DNA of 64,000 nt, taken from the NCBI GenBank assembly GCA_039090855.1, contig CM077002.1:85378194-85442193 (forward strand), in the 5' to 3' direction. Position 1 is the first letter of the stretch. Each line of letters begins with the position of its first letter. Positions 35,729 to 47,668 of this stretch are shown here, in pieces. Under the pieces are notes generated by a model that saw nothing but the letters and a program-made list of their open reading frames with translations, was not told the origin of the DNA and did not search any database. The position numbers and the translations under genes were made by a program. This stretch comes from Macrothele yani. Its lineage: Eukaryota; Arthropoda; Arachnida; Araneae; Macrothelidae.

Positions 35729-37384
35729 CTTACGAACTTTTTGTAAAAGTTTTCATTTAACGTAACTAGCATGATCAAGTTACCTATATTTGTTTGCCTC
35801 TATTTCTTGTTACAGAACCATCTTCTTTTCTCAGTGCCATAATCTGTTTTCTTCCCTTACTGAGATGTCCCTTTGCTATCTTTAGGCTTTGGTTGTTTTC
35901 AATTGCTTTCCTCACTAGTTCACAGTTGAATTTCCTTACGTCTTTAGTGATACTTTTTCGTACTATCTTGCATAGCTCTATATATTCCACTTTAGAAGTC
36001 ACATCTCCTTTAGTTGTCCTCATCTCTCTTCTTTTTTGCATCAACATTTTGGTTTTTCCTGATAATTTGTTTACATGCAACTTGTTCTTAGATCCAGCTA
36101 ATTTCGTTGCTGTTTCCATAAGAGCTTTGGTTACTTTTCTGTTAATTTCAGAAATATCCACTTCTTCTGATGTTAGGCCTTCTACTAAAGCAGAGAAAAT
36201 GTTCTTCAGTTCCAACTTGAAGGTATTATGGTGTTTTTTAAGGTTGGTTATGTCAATACATTTTGTTTGTCTTATGAGCTTGCCACGTTCGAGTTTAGTG
36301 TTCAGGTGCATCTTACATCTCACCAATCTATGGTCACTACCTGTGTTGAACTTGTTTAGCACACTGCAGTCTTCTATGACGAATTTTTTGTTACACATAA
36401 TAAAATCAATTTTACTTGTCGTCCCATTTGGATGTCTCCATGTCCATTTCCTGTGTGGCTTTTTCTTGAAAAAGGAGTTCATGATGAAAAACTCTTCTGC
36501 CTCTTCAAACTCTATGAGAGTATTTCCACGCTGGTTTCTGTTGCTGTGACCGAATTTACCTACTGAAGTTTCATTCTGTTGCTGTTGCCCTATTTTTGCA
36601 TTGAAATCTCCTATAATTATCTTCAAGTGCTGCTTGCCTTTATTATTTAGATGACGAATTTCCTCATAAAATTCTTCAATTTCTTCTTCAGGATGACTTG
36701 TGGTGGGTGCATAAGTTTGAATAATCTGAGCCTGGTATCTTCTCGAGAGTTGGATAACAATGAGTCGTGCAGCTCTGTCAGAGAAACTTTCAACTTCTAC
36801 AACTTTATCCTTCAGTTTCTTGTTTATTATAAATCCAACACCACTAGTTCTGCCAGTATCTGTCCCACGATAGTAGAAGAGATGACCATTTTTCAGTTCA
36901 ATGAGATCTTCTCCTTTTCTCCTTACCTCACTTAGCCTGACGATGTCCCACTTGATCCTTCGTAGTTCCTCTTCCAATTCAAGAAGCCTTGAATCAGAAG
37001 ATAGGGAGCGTCCATTATACGTAGCCAAGGTCAGTATCAGATGGCAGCCTAGTCCGGTTCTCCAGGGATTCTTAGCACCCTCTGCCTTCATGTCGCACTG
37101 GCCGCTGCCTTGGCCAGGTACATTCCAGCTGCCGGAGACTGAGGGCCAAGATTTAAGTTGTGGAATCATTTTGGAGGGGTTTGGCCATAACTCACCACGC
37201 TGGCCAAGCGGGTTGGTGAGTGTGGGATAGAATTTCCTCTAATCCCGATGGTATAGTTATACTGCTATTGGCGGTCGTCAGAGCCCCTTTAGTGGGAACA
37301 GGATGCACCACGAGAAGGCGGGGTTGACATTTGTCAAGGCGAGTCCGTGATGTTTCGCATCACCTGACCTATCAGTACTGGAAT

Positions 37385-38961
37385 AATACATGGTAAATTG
37401 AATTTCATGATGTATTTCTCAGTGTATCTTTTCAAATAATTTCAGATTTGTACTCTCTTAGTACAATTCATATACCACTTTTCTGTTTCATTACAATGTC
37501 ATCAGAAACCAATACTTTTACTACAAACAATGTACAAAACAACTGAATATTGATTTTTTGAATTGATCTAACAAATTACTGCTGGCAAAGCAATCCTTAA
37601 AACCTAGCTTTCATGCTCAGTCTATTGCCTACTACTGAAAGCAATGCAAGAACATTTTCTACACCTGTTGACTTAAGTCACAACATAGTAGGCTCTACAA
37701 CTTTCTCCATGCCAGGGAAATCAGAATTTCGCCTGAGGAAGGATATTTGTTTCAGCTTAATGCATTTTTAGATAAAAGTGCCTCCAAAGATGGTTTCCAG
37801 CCACAGAATGACAAAATGACAGTTCCCTGGGTTTGCCTACCTAAGGAGAAAAGAAGGATTCTGCCAGGCCACAACTCAAAAGGATTATTAGTCAACATGC
37901 AAATGAGCATAGGGTTTAATGACTAACGTAGCATGCGCAATCACCTCTCTAACTGGACTGAAAGAAAGGAGGACCTGCTGTGTTACCACCAATCCCTGTG
38001 AGCACCAACAAAAGAAATGAAAAGTGTTCATAGGAGACATCTCATGCTGGCTTGGTGCCAAATTGCAAGAACACGTGAAGTTGTACGAAACATTTTAAAA
38101 TCCTTGTAGATCCATTGTACACTTCAGTATTTGGGTAATGTTTGAAGTAAATGGTCGGCACTGGATTTGCTCAGCTTATATTTTTCTTCTGTTGTTGGTG
38201 AGTGAACAGTGAATAAATAATAAATGATAATTTGCTGCTCAAAATTCCTGTAAGCACACAAAGAGAATATTTTACAAGATTTTCACTAATTTGGGCACAC
38301 ACTCCAAAAGGTTTACCATCACTGTCTTAGGGTATGAGATACCATACTCATGAACAACAAACAGTGTGCTTGGCAAAGGAAAGGTTTTTTTTTGTTTTTT
38401 TACTTTTTTTGCTCAGAGTTTCAAACTGTAACTGATATTACTTGATGTAAGCATAAAGGAATTAATGCATGCTTCATAAGTTTTAAATCTACACAAAACA
38501 GTGTTCTATAATGCATAAAATTACTGCATAAACCATACACAGTATTTCCAAAGCTGTTGGAATAATCTCTCTCTTTATATGTGATTGAAGAGATGCCACA
38601 ATTCCTTATTTAGTCATTCACATTTTTTATGCTAAGTAACCATAAGGACATGTAAGGTGGGAAAAAAAACCCCAGAAAGAACTGAAAAACTAAAATCACT
38701 GGAGTCAAGAAATAGGGATTTATAATGAAAAAATGTTAAGTTATTACACAAAGTACATTGGAAAAGTAAACACTTTTTAAGTCATTCTTATTGCAAATAA
38801 CATGACATCAAAAAACTCCACAAGTTTTGTTTTACAATTTAATTTCATACTGCAACCAGGCAAAAATTTTAATGTCTTCAGTATAAATCCTAAGTTCTGA
38901 AGGCAAATATGAGTACAAATGTAAAATGAGTTTGAAGAAATTGCAAATAAAAGCAACATAC
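37385..38961. other. Intron next to the ZMYND11 bromodomain exon
   Basis: About 1.6 kb of AT-rich sequence without transposon ends or coding signal, adjoining the splice donor of the 38962-39145 exon. One of the few stretches that may be ancestral intron. Confidence 0.5.
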
Positions 38962-39145
38962 CTCCAAAATAAATGACAGCACTATGTACAACCTGCATTG
39001 CATCAGCATGAAATTCTTCTAATGACTGGTATTCTGCAGCCTTCATTTTCTCTTCCATGGTAACAAGATCCATAGGCACATAAATTAAAAAATCATGCCT
39101 CCACTTTTCTTCAGAGGGATGCGGAATGCGGTGAAGTTCTTTCGT
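38962..39145 (-). CDS. ZMYND11: ZMYND11 exon: bromodomain core
   Basis: This 184-base exon (61 codons plus one base) carries KELHRIPHPSEEKW, VPMDLVTMEEKM and EFHADAMQVVHSAVIYFGG, which match the ZMYND11 bromodomain pattern: HP.., VxxxTxxEK, EEFxADAxxxxHxxVIxxG. A T-tract and TATGCAG lie immediately upstream on the minus strand, and GGAG|GTATGTTG gives the donor. An ATG lies six bases upstream, inside the acceptor, and is not a start. The exon is the only coding sequence seen between two very large introns. Earlier exons (PHD finger, N-terminal winged-helix part) should lie beyond 64000; I found none in 39146-64000. No stop, frameshift or missing core residue is visible, so the gene looks functional. 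Confidence 0.87.
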
Positions 39146-39226
39146 CTGCATACAAAAAAAATGTGGTGTATAAAGAATTTTCTTAACAGAAAAAAGTATT
39201 ATCAGTCATCTATACACAATCGTGAC

Positions 39227-41280
39227 TAGGGTTTGAAATTAACGGGGGCCATGAGCGAAATGAAACTGCATTTTTGCATTTGGCGACCAGCGATTTGACA
39301 TTAGGGGCCAAATCGCGACTGCATGCATTTTCTACTGCATTTTATTATGATTCTTTTTAATCTGAATGACTAATTTATTCGTGATTCTTAGTGGTTTGCA
39401 AGAATTGCCCCCCACCCCTCCCGCTCAGTTTCTTAATTCATCTTCAAGATGCACTTAACATGTAAAACTGTGTATCAAGTATCAAGCGCGCGTGCTCGTG
39501 TTGATGACTTCCAATTCCAATTCTCACCCGCACTATCGTCTCACAAGCCAGTTAAAGAAGCGACCTTGAACAATGAGCAGGATCCTCCCACAGTGATCAT
39601 TGGGCCTTTGTGAGCACCCCTCCGCCCTCTCAACCTGAAGCACAGCGGAGCCACGGCTTGCCTGAAATTCTGTAATTGCAACTGAAGAATTGTATTATTA
39701 TTTGTTCATCGCTTTACAAATTGGTTGTCCTTTGAATCGATTCATTGCAAATCTAGCGTCAATATAACTAACTTCTTGGCTTACGTACGGCGCATCATTT
39801 TTTAGCATGTTGCACTAACCAGAGTTAGCCAAAATGCGCAATTACGCGTCTAGTACATATTGAAAAGTGCGTTTACGTGGCATCGAAAAATGTGTTTACT
39901 CATCGAAATTTTACCAACGTGTAAAAATATGCATGAGGAATTTTTCTCGACACGTAAAAATACGCTTCCAGAAAGATTTCTCCCTTAACTATATTTTTTT
40001 CCAACGATGTTCAGAACATGTGTCCTGTGTTCTTAAATTATTCTCCCAAAAAAGGTTTGCATTTCATCTTGATAATAAAATACACTCCGAAGAGTTTTAC
40101 CAACATATAAAGATATGCGTCGAAACGGTATTTCATCTTTCAAACACGGAAGTAAACGAAATAAAGAATTTTTTTCCGTAATCGTAATTTCGTTTTCCCG
40201 CGATGTTGCCTCTGCCCAGTATTGTTGTTATATATCATTTTATTCCATAAATATTTGAATTTAAGTTTGAAACGGGAGGAAAAATTTCTGAAAACAGAAA
40301 TTCGACGGCGCAAAATTTTTTCTGTAATCTTCAGGCATGAGAGTGCCACGGCTTCTAGAATTTCTCCTTTTCCGTCTGAATTTGTGTTATTCTCGAGATC
40401 GATGCATAACTGAACAGAAATTTTTGGGCAATTGGTACTGGTGAAGGATGCTTTCCACCTAAAACTTTTGAAAACGGAAATTTTGTCTTTCAAAACTTTC
40501 AAAAACGGAAGTTAGACGCATTGAAGATTTTTCCTGTAATCGTAATTTTATTTTTAACACGATGTTTTCTCTGCCTAGAATTGCTGTTAAATATCATTTT
40601 ATTTCATAAATACTTGTATTTTACCTTGCAAATGGAGGGGAAAATGTTTGAAAACGGAAATCAGACGTGGCAAAGATTTCTCCCTTAACTATAATTTTTT
40701 TCCAACGATGTTCCGAACATGTGTCCTGTGTTCTTAAATATTCTCCCAAAAAAGGTTTGCATTTCATCTTGATAATTTTGGGGGAGGGGGGGTCCGAAAA
40801 TGAAAGTGACGAAGCTGAAAAGTTTGTAAGAATTGATGCATGGTGTTCAAAAGTATTAATATCCTCAAAGTTACATTTTATCTTATCAAAAATAGTGAAA
40901 GCTATCATATGCATTCATGGAGGACACAGACAAAGTTTTTCAGCATGATGGATAAAATTGTCATCCAAGGGCACAAAAGAAAGAAAAAAGTGACAGTAAA
41001 AAAAAATGGGAAGGGTAACAAAGATATCAACAAAATGAAAATTTAAGCACTGGATGCTGCTTAGCTGCAGAGTCAACAAAAGACAAATGTGGCTGTGGTA
41101 CTTACTGAGAAGTTTATGCTGGGCGAAATCGCCGTCCAGAATTTTAGTTACTCTTCAATTGTTCAATTGCGTATGTAAAATAAATTAATTTTTGGCTCCT
41201 AAAAAATTTTGAATGGCTTCTAAATATTTAGCTGCACGGGCCATTTAGCACATGGCAAATTTTTTTAGCTGCATACCCTG
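39227..41280. mobile_element. Non-autonomous hAT-like element next to the exon, 8 bp duplication
   Basis: Ends TAGGGTTTG (39227) and CATACCCTG (41280), flanked by ATCGTGAC (39219-39226) and ATCATGAC (41281-41288), 7 of 8 matching. Subterminal GGGGCC/GGCGACC and GGGCC motifs resemble those of the 6254-8003 element. The interior holds four inverted-direction units of the shared ~150-base module (about 40140-40700) and a direct duplication (39977-40080 and 40667-40780). No transposase. It begins only 82 bases upstream of the exon acceptor side. Confidence 0.85.
39977..40080. repeat. Direct repeat, unit 1 (partner 40667-40780)
   Basis: About 100 bases (GATTTCTCCCTTAACTATA ... GCATTTCATCTTGATAAT) repeat at 40667-40780 with only a few differences, about 690 bases apart. 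The close match indicates a recent internal duplication of the element. Confidence 0.9.
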
Positions 41281-41812
41281 ATCATGACTAAATGAAATTC
41301 ATTTAATTACTGATTAATCATTGTCAGCAGTTCAATGAAGCTTTAGTATTCTACAGTACACCTGTTCATTAAAATATGAGTGAATATACATAGTGTGTGT
41401 GTGTGGGGGGGGCCCATTCATTACTCCATTTGCAAATTCCCAGTGAATTGAAATTATACTCACAAAGGAAGGAAAGCCAAAATGTTGTGGTCACCAATTT
41501 GTTACATATGTTGTCAGAACAAAGTACTCCTCTAGGAAGAAAAAATGGCCAAGAAGTATACTGCACTAGCGAAGCGTTATGGAGAAAATCAGCATATGTT
41601 TTCATGAATGGCTCATAAACACTTCCAATGGATTTCCTGACATAGACAGCTGTGGCACAAAGTTCCAAATCTTACACAAAACAGTGTTCCATAACACATT
41701 TTATAACTTGTTCCAGGCTGATATGTGCCACCTAGCTAATTTAAGTCCAAGCATCTGTTTTTTTTTTTTTTTTTTTGGTTTTTTGGTTGTTTTTTTTTCT
41801 TCATATGTTTTT
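41281..41812. other. Unassigned intron stretch
   Basis: No coding signal or element end. A (GT)n/G-run near 41394-41412 and a T-rich run at 41758-41800 precede the piggyBac end. Confidence 0.4.
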
Positions 41813-42614
41813 TTAACCTTTGAGCGGGCGTGCACCATTTTCTACCACGAGCGGGAGTGCATAGTATTTTTTACGACAAATGATTGCTGACCTACTATGT
41901 GATATGTGATTAATATATGATATCAAACAGTTACTGAATGTTATTGTATAACATTTTAAACTTCATGAGAATTATTGAAATAAGTCTTTTTATTTGCAGA
42001 AATAACTAAAGAAACCCATAAATGAAAACCTTGGAAAACAAATAGCAGTAAAATAAAATATTTGTAACGTAACAGAAGTATTTTTTTACTCTGATTGCAA
42101 ATTGTCATGTGAGTGACATGTAGCACATAAAATGTTGGTTTGGGAATGGCATTTACAAGTAAATGCATTACAATTGCAACATTTCATAGACGCCGACGTT
42201 CTTTTCTTGTCCATGACACACAAACTACATACTCTGCATTGTAGCTTTGGTTGCTCTTCATTTAGTTGGTCTACCGGTTGTGCATAATTTGACAAATGCA
42301 CTGACATCAGACGATAGGTTTGGAAGCTTTGCTCTAGCAGTAAGGTGCTCCTTCACAAGACTGAAAGATAATTTTTTGATAAATATTCTGCGATATTTTG
42401 GATAACTTGTCAGTTTCGCAAAGGAATATGGCACCCAGGCACTTATTCCAGCAATGTTCATAAGGCTATAAAAAATAATACACTGCCTTCGTTGAGTTAT
42501 TCCAGAAACCGAATAAGTAGCGCACATTTTGCCCACTGTATCAACACCACCCTTTGTTGCATTGTAGTACATGATTATAGATAAAGAAATGTTCGAACTC
42601 ATCATTGGCATGTT
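41813..42614 (-). mobile_element. piggyBac-type transposon, 3' part
   Basis: TTAA at 41813-41816 followed by CCTTTGAGCGGGCGTGC, a typical piggyBac terminus (TTAA plus CCCTTTGnnCGG). The minus-strand transposase C-terminus lies inside. The 5' part is not next to it: at 42614 another element begins. I did not find the second TTAA end. Confidence 0.8.
42086..42614 (-). pseudogene. piggyBac transposase C-terminus
   Basis: Reads MYYNATKGGVDTVGKMCATYSV and IIFYSLMNIAGISAWVPY, the conserved end of the piggyBac RNase-H-like core (YNxTKGGVDxxDxM, here G in place of the last catalytic-region D), then, after a frameshift near 42280, a Cys/His-rich zinc domain (CRVCSLC ... MKCCNCNAFTC ... CATC) to a stop at 42086. 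N-terminal and first catalytic parts are missing. Confidence 0.88.
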
Positions 42615-43581
42615 CAGGGCTTGACAAATATGTTCCAGATCTAGGAGCCAGGTCAGGAGCAAAAGTATTTATGCAGAATTTTTTTGGGCGGAAGGGGGAA
42701 CAGGAAATGAGAGTTTTGGGAATCCATCAGGACCAACTAAAAGTTAATGAAAATAGAAGAAAAAATTGAAGAATTGTTTTCTGATGTAATTTGATGCATG
42801 TTTTTCTAATGTAAGTTGCATTTTATCAAAAAAAAAAAAATCATAGTACCATATTTTTCTTTGTACAATCTGCAGACTATATAATTCAGGAAAAAAATTC
42901 CTTCCTAAGATCTGCAGCAGTATGTATACTCCACAGATCTTGAAAAAAGAAAAAAAAATATGACGCATATTTTGTGGCGGCATATAATTCATAGATCATG
43001 AAAGGAAAACCATTTTTTTACTTCATATAAACTTGGCAGGATCTCCACAGACCATGAAATTTGGAAGATAAAAGATCATTGTATCATCCACACCTGTCAT
43101 GTTGATCTGAACAGTATTTTCCGACAGAAAAGTAGCAATTCACAGAATGACCCACACAGGTCTAAAAAAGTAAGAAAGAAATTATCACAACTCTCCTTTT
43201 AAAGTATTTCTCTGTTACTTTTAAGTAAATAAAGAACTAAATGCCTGGCTTTTGCAGCATTACCATAATTCATTAGTTAGATTTAAAAAATCCGTAGAAA
43301 TTATGGCAATCCGTAGTATTTGAATATGTTTCAAACTGAATAGCAAACAAAAACCATAACTAATACAATAGACCCGAAAAACCAATGAATGCGATTTACA
43401 AAACGTTTACGTGCCTTGGAAAGCAGGGCTCACAACAGGTCACTACCTTAAAAATAGTTGAAATAGCAACAAAAATCCAAAAGAAGCTGACTTTTCCCCC
43501 TCTGGATTTCTACAAATTCATAGAGTTAAGAGTTTATGTATGAATTCATTTCTTTTATGCAGTCAAACTGTGATAAATACA

Positions 43582-43583
<2 letters not shown>

Positions 43584-43619
<36 letters not shown>
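43584..43619. repeat. (GC)n(AC)n microsatellite
   Basis: GCGCGCGC followed by about 14 AC units, directly at the left edge of an RTE fragment. Confidence 0.95.
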
Positions 43620-44056
43620 TCAGAAGAAGTGGACATCTCTGTAATTAACTGAAAACTAACCAAGGCTCTTATGGTGGAAACAACAACAAAAATAGCTGGT
43701 ACTAAGAACAAGTTGCATATGAACAAAATATCAGGAAAAACCAAAACTCTGATGCAAGAAAGAAAAGAGATAAGGACAAACAAAAGAGATGCAACTTCTA
43801 AAGTGGAATATATAGAGCTATGCATGACAGTACAAAAAGTATAACTGAAGGCGTAAGGCAATTCAACTGTGAACCAGTGAAGAAAGCAATTGAAAACAAC
43901 CAAAGCCTGAAGAGAGCAAAGGGACATCTCAATAAGGGAAGAAAACAGGTTATAGCACTGAGAAAAAAAGATGGTACTGTAACAAGAAATAGAGGCAAAA
44001 TTTTGACAAGAAAGAAAGATTTCTACTCAAAACTACATGAAAGGGATGGCACGTGT
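43620..44056 (+). pseudogene. RTE fragment G, diverged
   Basis: About 435 bases matching the linker between endonuclease and RT of the RTE family (SEEVDIS, NQSLKRAKGHLNKGRKQVIALRKKDG, VTRNRGKILT). It is clearly more diverged than the other copies, with stops and indels. It ends at CAGGGACGGCGCCACC (44060), which looks like another hAT-type end. Confidence 0.88.
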
Positions 44057-44275
44057 ATTCAGGGACGGCGCCACCGGGGGTAGGGGGTTGGTAACCACAA
44101 TTTTGGTGACCATTTTTTGTCTTATCAATCAAAGAGCCAATCACTTACCCGAAAGTTCTTGGTCCCTTTTTTTGCTTTACACTTCATGCACGTCGATTAT
44201 AACATCATGTAATGTAGTTGGCTTTCAAAGGTTGAAAAACGCCTTGCTTATAGGGCGCTGTTTAATATTCGTTCT
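44057..44275. other. Unassigned stretch with one hAT-type end
   Basis: Begins CAGGGACGGCGCCACC, similar to hAT termini; no matching right end was found before RTE copy E begins at 44276. Confidence 0.35.
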
Positions 44276-47028
44276 TGCTGGACGAAGGTCTCCCCAAGTT
44301 TCCACCACAACGGTCTGTCTTGTGCCAGTCTCCTCCATGTCACTCCCGCATACTTTCTAATTTCATCCACCCATCTTCCATGTGGTCTTTTTCTGGGTCT
44401 TTTCCTGTCCCTTGGAATCCAATCTAAAATTTTGGTTGTCCATCGATGGTCTGTCCTTCTGGCAGTATGTCCAGCCCATTGCCATTTCAGGGATTTAACT
44501 CTGACCATGATGTCTTCCACTCTTGTTATTTTTCGGATCCACGAGTTCCTCTTCTTATCTCTCCTGGTTACACCAAGCATGCACCTTTCCATGCTTCTTT
44601 GAGTTGTCTGCAGCCTTTGTATGTCTCTTTTAGTTAAGGTCTACGTCTCTGCACAATACGTAAGCACTGGAAGGATGCATTGATCAAACACTTTTCTTTT
44701 AAGACAAAATGGCATATTGCTCTTGAAAATTATGCTGTATCTTCCAAAAGCTCTCCAGGCAAGTTTTGTACGCCGATTAATTTCTTCATCAATGTGACCC
44801 TCACTTGATATCTGCTGTCCAAGATAAACGTACGTGTCTGTTATCTCCAGCTTTTCGCCATCAATCGATAAATCTTCATTTTTCGGAAAAGCATTGAACA
44901 TCACTTTTGTCTTCTGAAAGTTCATTTTTAATCCCACTTCTTTACTCTTGTCAGCAAGTTTCTGGATCATACTCCCTTTGTTTTCCCAGTTCAGTGATTG
45001 AAAGACATTTTCCAATGTGGCATTAAAGAGCTTCGGAGATATGGTGTCACCTTGTCTCACTCCCTTTCCAATTTTTATGTGTGTTGTACTTTCAAACAGC
45101 CGAATCTTTGCACTTGCATTTTCATAGATGTTATTAATAATATTAATGTATGCATCTTCAATACCGCAGGATTTCAGAGCCATTGTAACTGCTGATGGTT
45201 TCACCGAATCAAAGGCTTTTTCATAATCGATAAAAGCCATGCACAATGGAAGTTCATATTCCCTTGCTCTTTCAATTAGTTCTCTCAATACGTGGATATG
45301 ATCTATTGTGCTGTAGCCACTCCTGAATCCAGCTTGTTCTCTCGGTTGAGCCATGTCCAGTGTTACCGTCAAGCGGTGTGAAAGAACTTTAGTGAAGATT
45401 TTATAAACCACTGATAGGAGGCTGATAGATCTGTAGTTCCTGAGATCCTCAATGTCACCTTTTTTATGTAGCAGGATCATTGTAGCATTGTTCCAATCCT
45501 CAGGAATCTTCCCTTCATTAAGGCATCGAGTGAAAATTTGGGCGAGTACTGTTTCGATTTCTCCACTTGCTTCTTGTATGATGTCTACAGTAATTCCATC
45601 TTCTCCTGGAGCTTTTCCCCGCTTCATGTTCTTGATTGCATGTGCAACTTCTGCTGGGAGGACTGGAAGAACTCTGGTACGGGTACCTTTCATGATGTCT
45701 GGAGTACATCTATCATTCCTTTCATACAATTTGGAGTAGAAATCTTTCACTCTTGTCAAAATTTCGCCTCTATTTCTTGTTACAGAGCCATCTTCTTTTC
45801 TCAGTGCCATAATCTGTTTTCTTCCCTTACTGAGATGTCCCTTTGCTATCTTTAGGCTTTGGTTGTTTTCAACTGCTTTCCTCACTAGTTCACAGTTGAA
45901 TTTCCTTACGTATTCAGGGATACTTTTTCGTACTGTCTTGCATAGCTCTATATATTCCACTTTGGAAGTCACATCTTCTTTAGTTGTCCTCATCTCTCTT
46001 CTTTTTGCACCAACATTTTGGTTTTTCCAGATAATTTGTTCACATGCAACTTGTTCTTAGACCCAGCTAATTTTGTTGCTGTTTCCATAAGAGCTTTGGT
46101 TACTTTTCTGTTAACTTCAGAAATATCCACTTCTTCCAATGTTAGGCCTTCTAAAGAAGAGAATCTGTTCTTCAGTTCCAACTTGAAGGTATTATGGTGT
46201 TTTTTAAGGTTGGTTATGTCAATACATTTTGTTTGTCTTATGAGTTTGCCACGTTCGAGTTTAGTGTTGAGGTGCATCTTACATCTCACCAATCTATGGT
46301 CACTACCTGTGTTGAACTTGTTTAGCACACTGCAGTCTTCTATGACGAATTTTTTGTTACACATAATAAAATCAATTTCACTTGTAGTCCCATTTGGATG
46401 TTTCCATGTCCATTTCCTGTGTGGCTTTTTCTTGAAAAAGGAGTTCAAGATGAAAAACCCTTCTGCCTCTGCAAACTCTACGAGAGTATTTCCACGCTGG
46501 TTTCTGTTGCCGTGACCGAATTTACCTACTGAAGTTTCATTCTGTTGCTGCTGCCCTATTTTTGCATTGAAATCTCCCATAATTATCTTCAAGTGTTGCT
46601 TACCTTTATTATTTAGATGACGAATTTCCTCATAAAATTCTTCAATTTCTTCTTCAGGATGACTTGTGGTTGGCGCATAAGTTTGAATAATCTAAGCCTG
46701 GTACCTTCTCGAGAGTTGGATAACGAGTCGTGCAGCTCTGTCAGAGGAACTTTCAATTTCTACAACTTTATCCTTCAGTTTCTTGTTTATTATAAATCCA
46801 ACACCACTCGTTCTGCCAGTATCTGTCCCACAATAGTAGAAGAGATGTCCACTTTTCAGTTCAATGAGATCTTCTCCTTTTCTCCTTACCCATAGATGCC
46901 AACCTCTAAAAGTAGTTTTCAGTAACCAACATGTTCATTTTTCAGTAATTTTCAGTAATCCAGTCTACAGCGGCAAATTTGGGTATTTAACACTGCAACA
47001 AATTTTAATCTGTCAGAACTATTAACAA

Positions 47029-47076
<48 letters not shown>
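47029..47076. repeat. (AAT)n microsatellite
   Basis: About 16 AAT/TAA units, uninterrupted. Confidence 0.95.
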
Positions 47077-47078
<2 letters not shown>

Positions 47079-47668
47079 AATAAAAAATAATTTGCTAGTG
47101 GGAAAATTTAAAATGCTGTCTGTCTACCAGGAAAATATAATAAATTACCTCCAGACACGAAGAAAAATTATTCCTTGGAATGTTGCCAAATTATTATGAT
47201 AAACTGGCTGTAGTTGCCATTTTGGCCTTCCTTAGTTCAATTTGCAAAAACTTCTTCTGATAACATAGTTCACTGTGTGCAATGCTGTTTATTTTTTCTA
47301 CTAATAAAGAAGACAGCACATGACTACTTAAATTAGGTCTGAATCATTCATGGGTTTTTTTCACAATACTGAAAATTCCACTTAGTAGTTCTAATTCTGA
47401 CTATTACATAGCTCTAATTATTCTACTATTCTCTTTTACGTGCGATATTTCAAAGTAACTTGTACAAAAATCTAGCGGATAATGCTTACCTTGGCATTCC
47501 TTTCTAGCGACGGGAACATTTCACGCACATGTTTTCCGGTCTTTGTTGATGTTATTGTCCTAAAGTCCGTTGTATGCAATGACTGGCTTTACTTCTCGCA
47601 CTTTTCGCTGGGTATACTCATTGGATCTTTGCCTTAGGATTCAAACATCAATTTTACCATTCTTTATA

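Larger units (their letters stand above)
30373..35795 (+). mobile_element. PLE3: Penelope-like element with inverted tail copy, interrupted by hAT-A
   Basis: Inserted in RTE copy D between GCCTCTATTT at 30363-30372 and 35796-35805. The left arm (about 30402-30733 plus 35037-35147) is an inverted copy of the right end (about 35352-35790). The hAT-A copy 2 inserted into the left arm. Only about 650 bases are forward (35148-35795). The architecture repeats that of PLE1 although the sequences are not close relatives. Confidence 0.9.
27267..37037 (-). pseudogene. RTE endonuclease/RT ORF, copy D, interrupted
   Basis: The endonuclease and linker are open from above 37037 down to 35806 with complete motifs (LATYNGRSL, GDFNAKIG, IDFIMCN, TGSDHRLVR), although the usual ATG is ATA here. 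PLE3 splits it within RNRGEIL. The RT continues at 30372-29578 (RGKAPGEDGITV, GFRSGYSTIDH, AFIDYEKTFDSV) with a frameshift near 30060, is split again by PLE5 just before the FADD block, and ends in 28072-27267. A small local duplication (TTTCTTGTAAAAGCATT) near 27895-27925 breaks the last part. Disabled mainly by insertions. Confidence 0.9.
27250..37374 (-). mobile_element. RTE-clade LINE, copy D, full length with 10 bp duplication, twice interrupted
   Basis: Flanked by GTACTGGAAT at 27240-27249 and 37375-37384. The 3' end (left) is (ATG)n; the 5' end is GGTCAGGTGATGCG near 37370. Removing PLE5 (28084-29577 with its duplication) and PLE3 (30373-35805 with its duplication) leaves about 3.2 kb. 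This is the clearest full-length copy and defines both ends of the family. Its 5' leader has GTGATG..CATCAC inverted repeats shared with the other copies. Confidence 0.94.
1535..38961 (-). other. 37.4 kb ZMYND11 intron packed with transposons
   Basis: The stretch between the two ZMYND11 exons has a GTATGT donor at its upstream end (about 38956-38961) and a pyrimidine tract ending in TTAG at 1535-1537. It contains every element listed here between the mariner at 1788 and the RTE copy ending at 37374. Most of it is recognisable transposon sequence. The unassigned parts are mainly 3066-5338, 26991-27239 and 37385-38961. Confidence 0.8.

Noticed and set aside
35794..36549. Long plus-strand open frame (251 codons) opposite RTE copy D; similar ones at 12927-13421, 16260-16739 and 46018-46515
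   Set aside because: They are antisense to the conserved RTE endonuclease frame, recur in every copy at the same place, and encode only Leu/Ser/Phe-rich low-information protein.
43584..43619. Z-DNA regulatory element
   Set aside because: Alternating GC/AC could adopt Z-DNA, but it is an ordinary microsatellite next to a transposon fragment.
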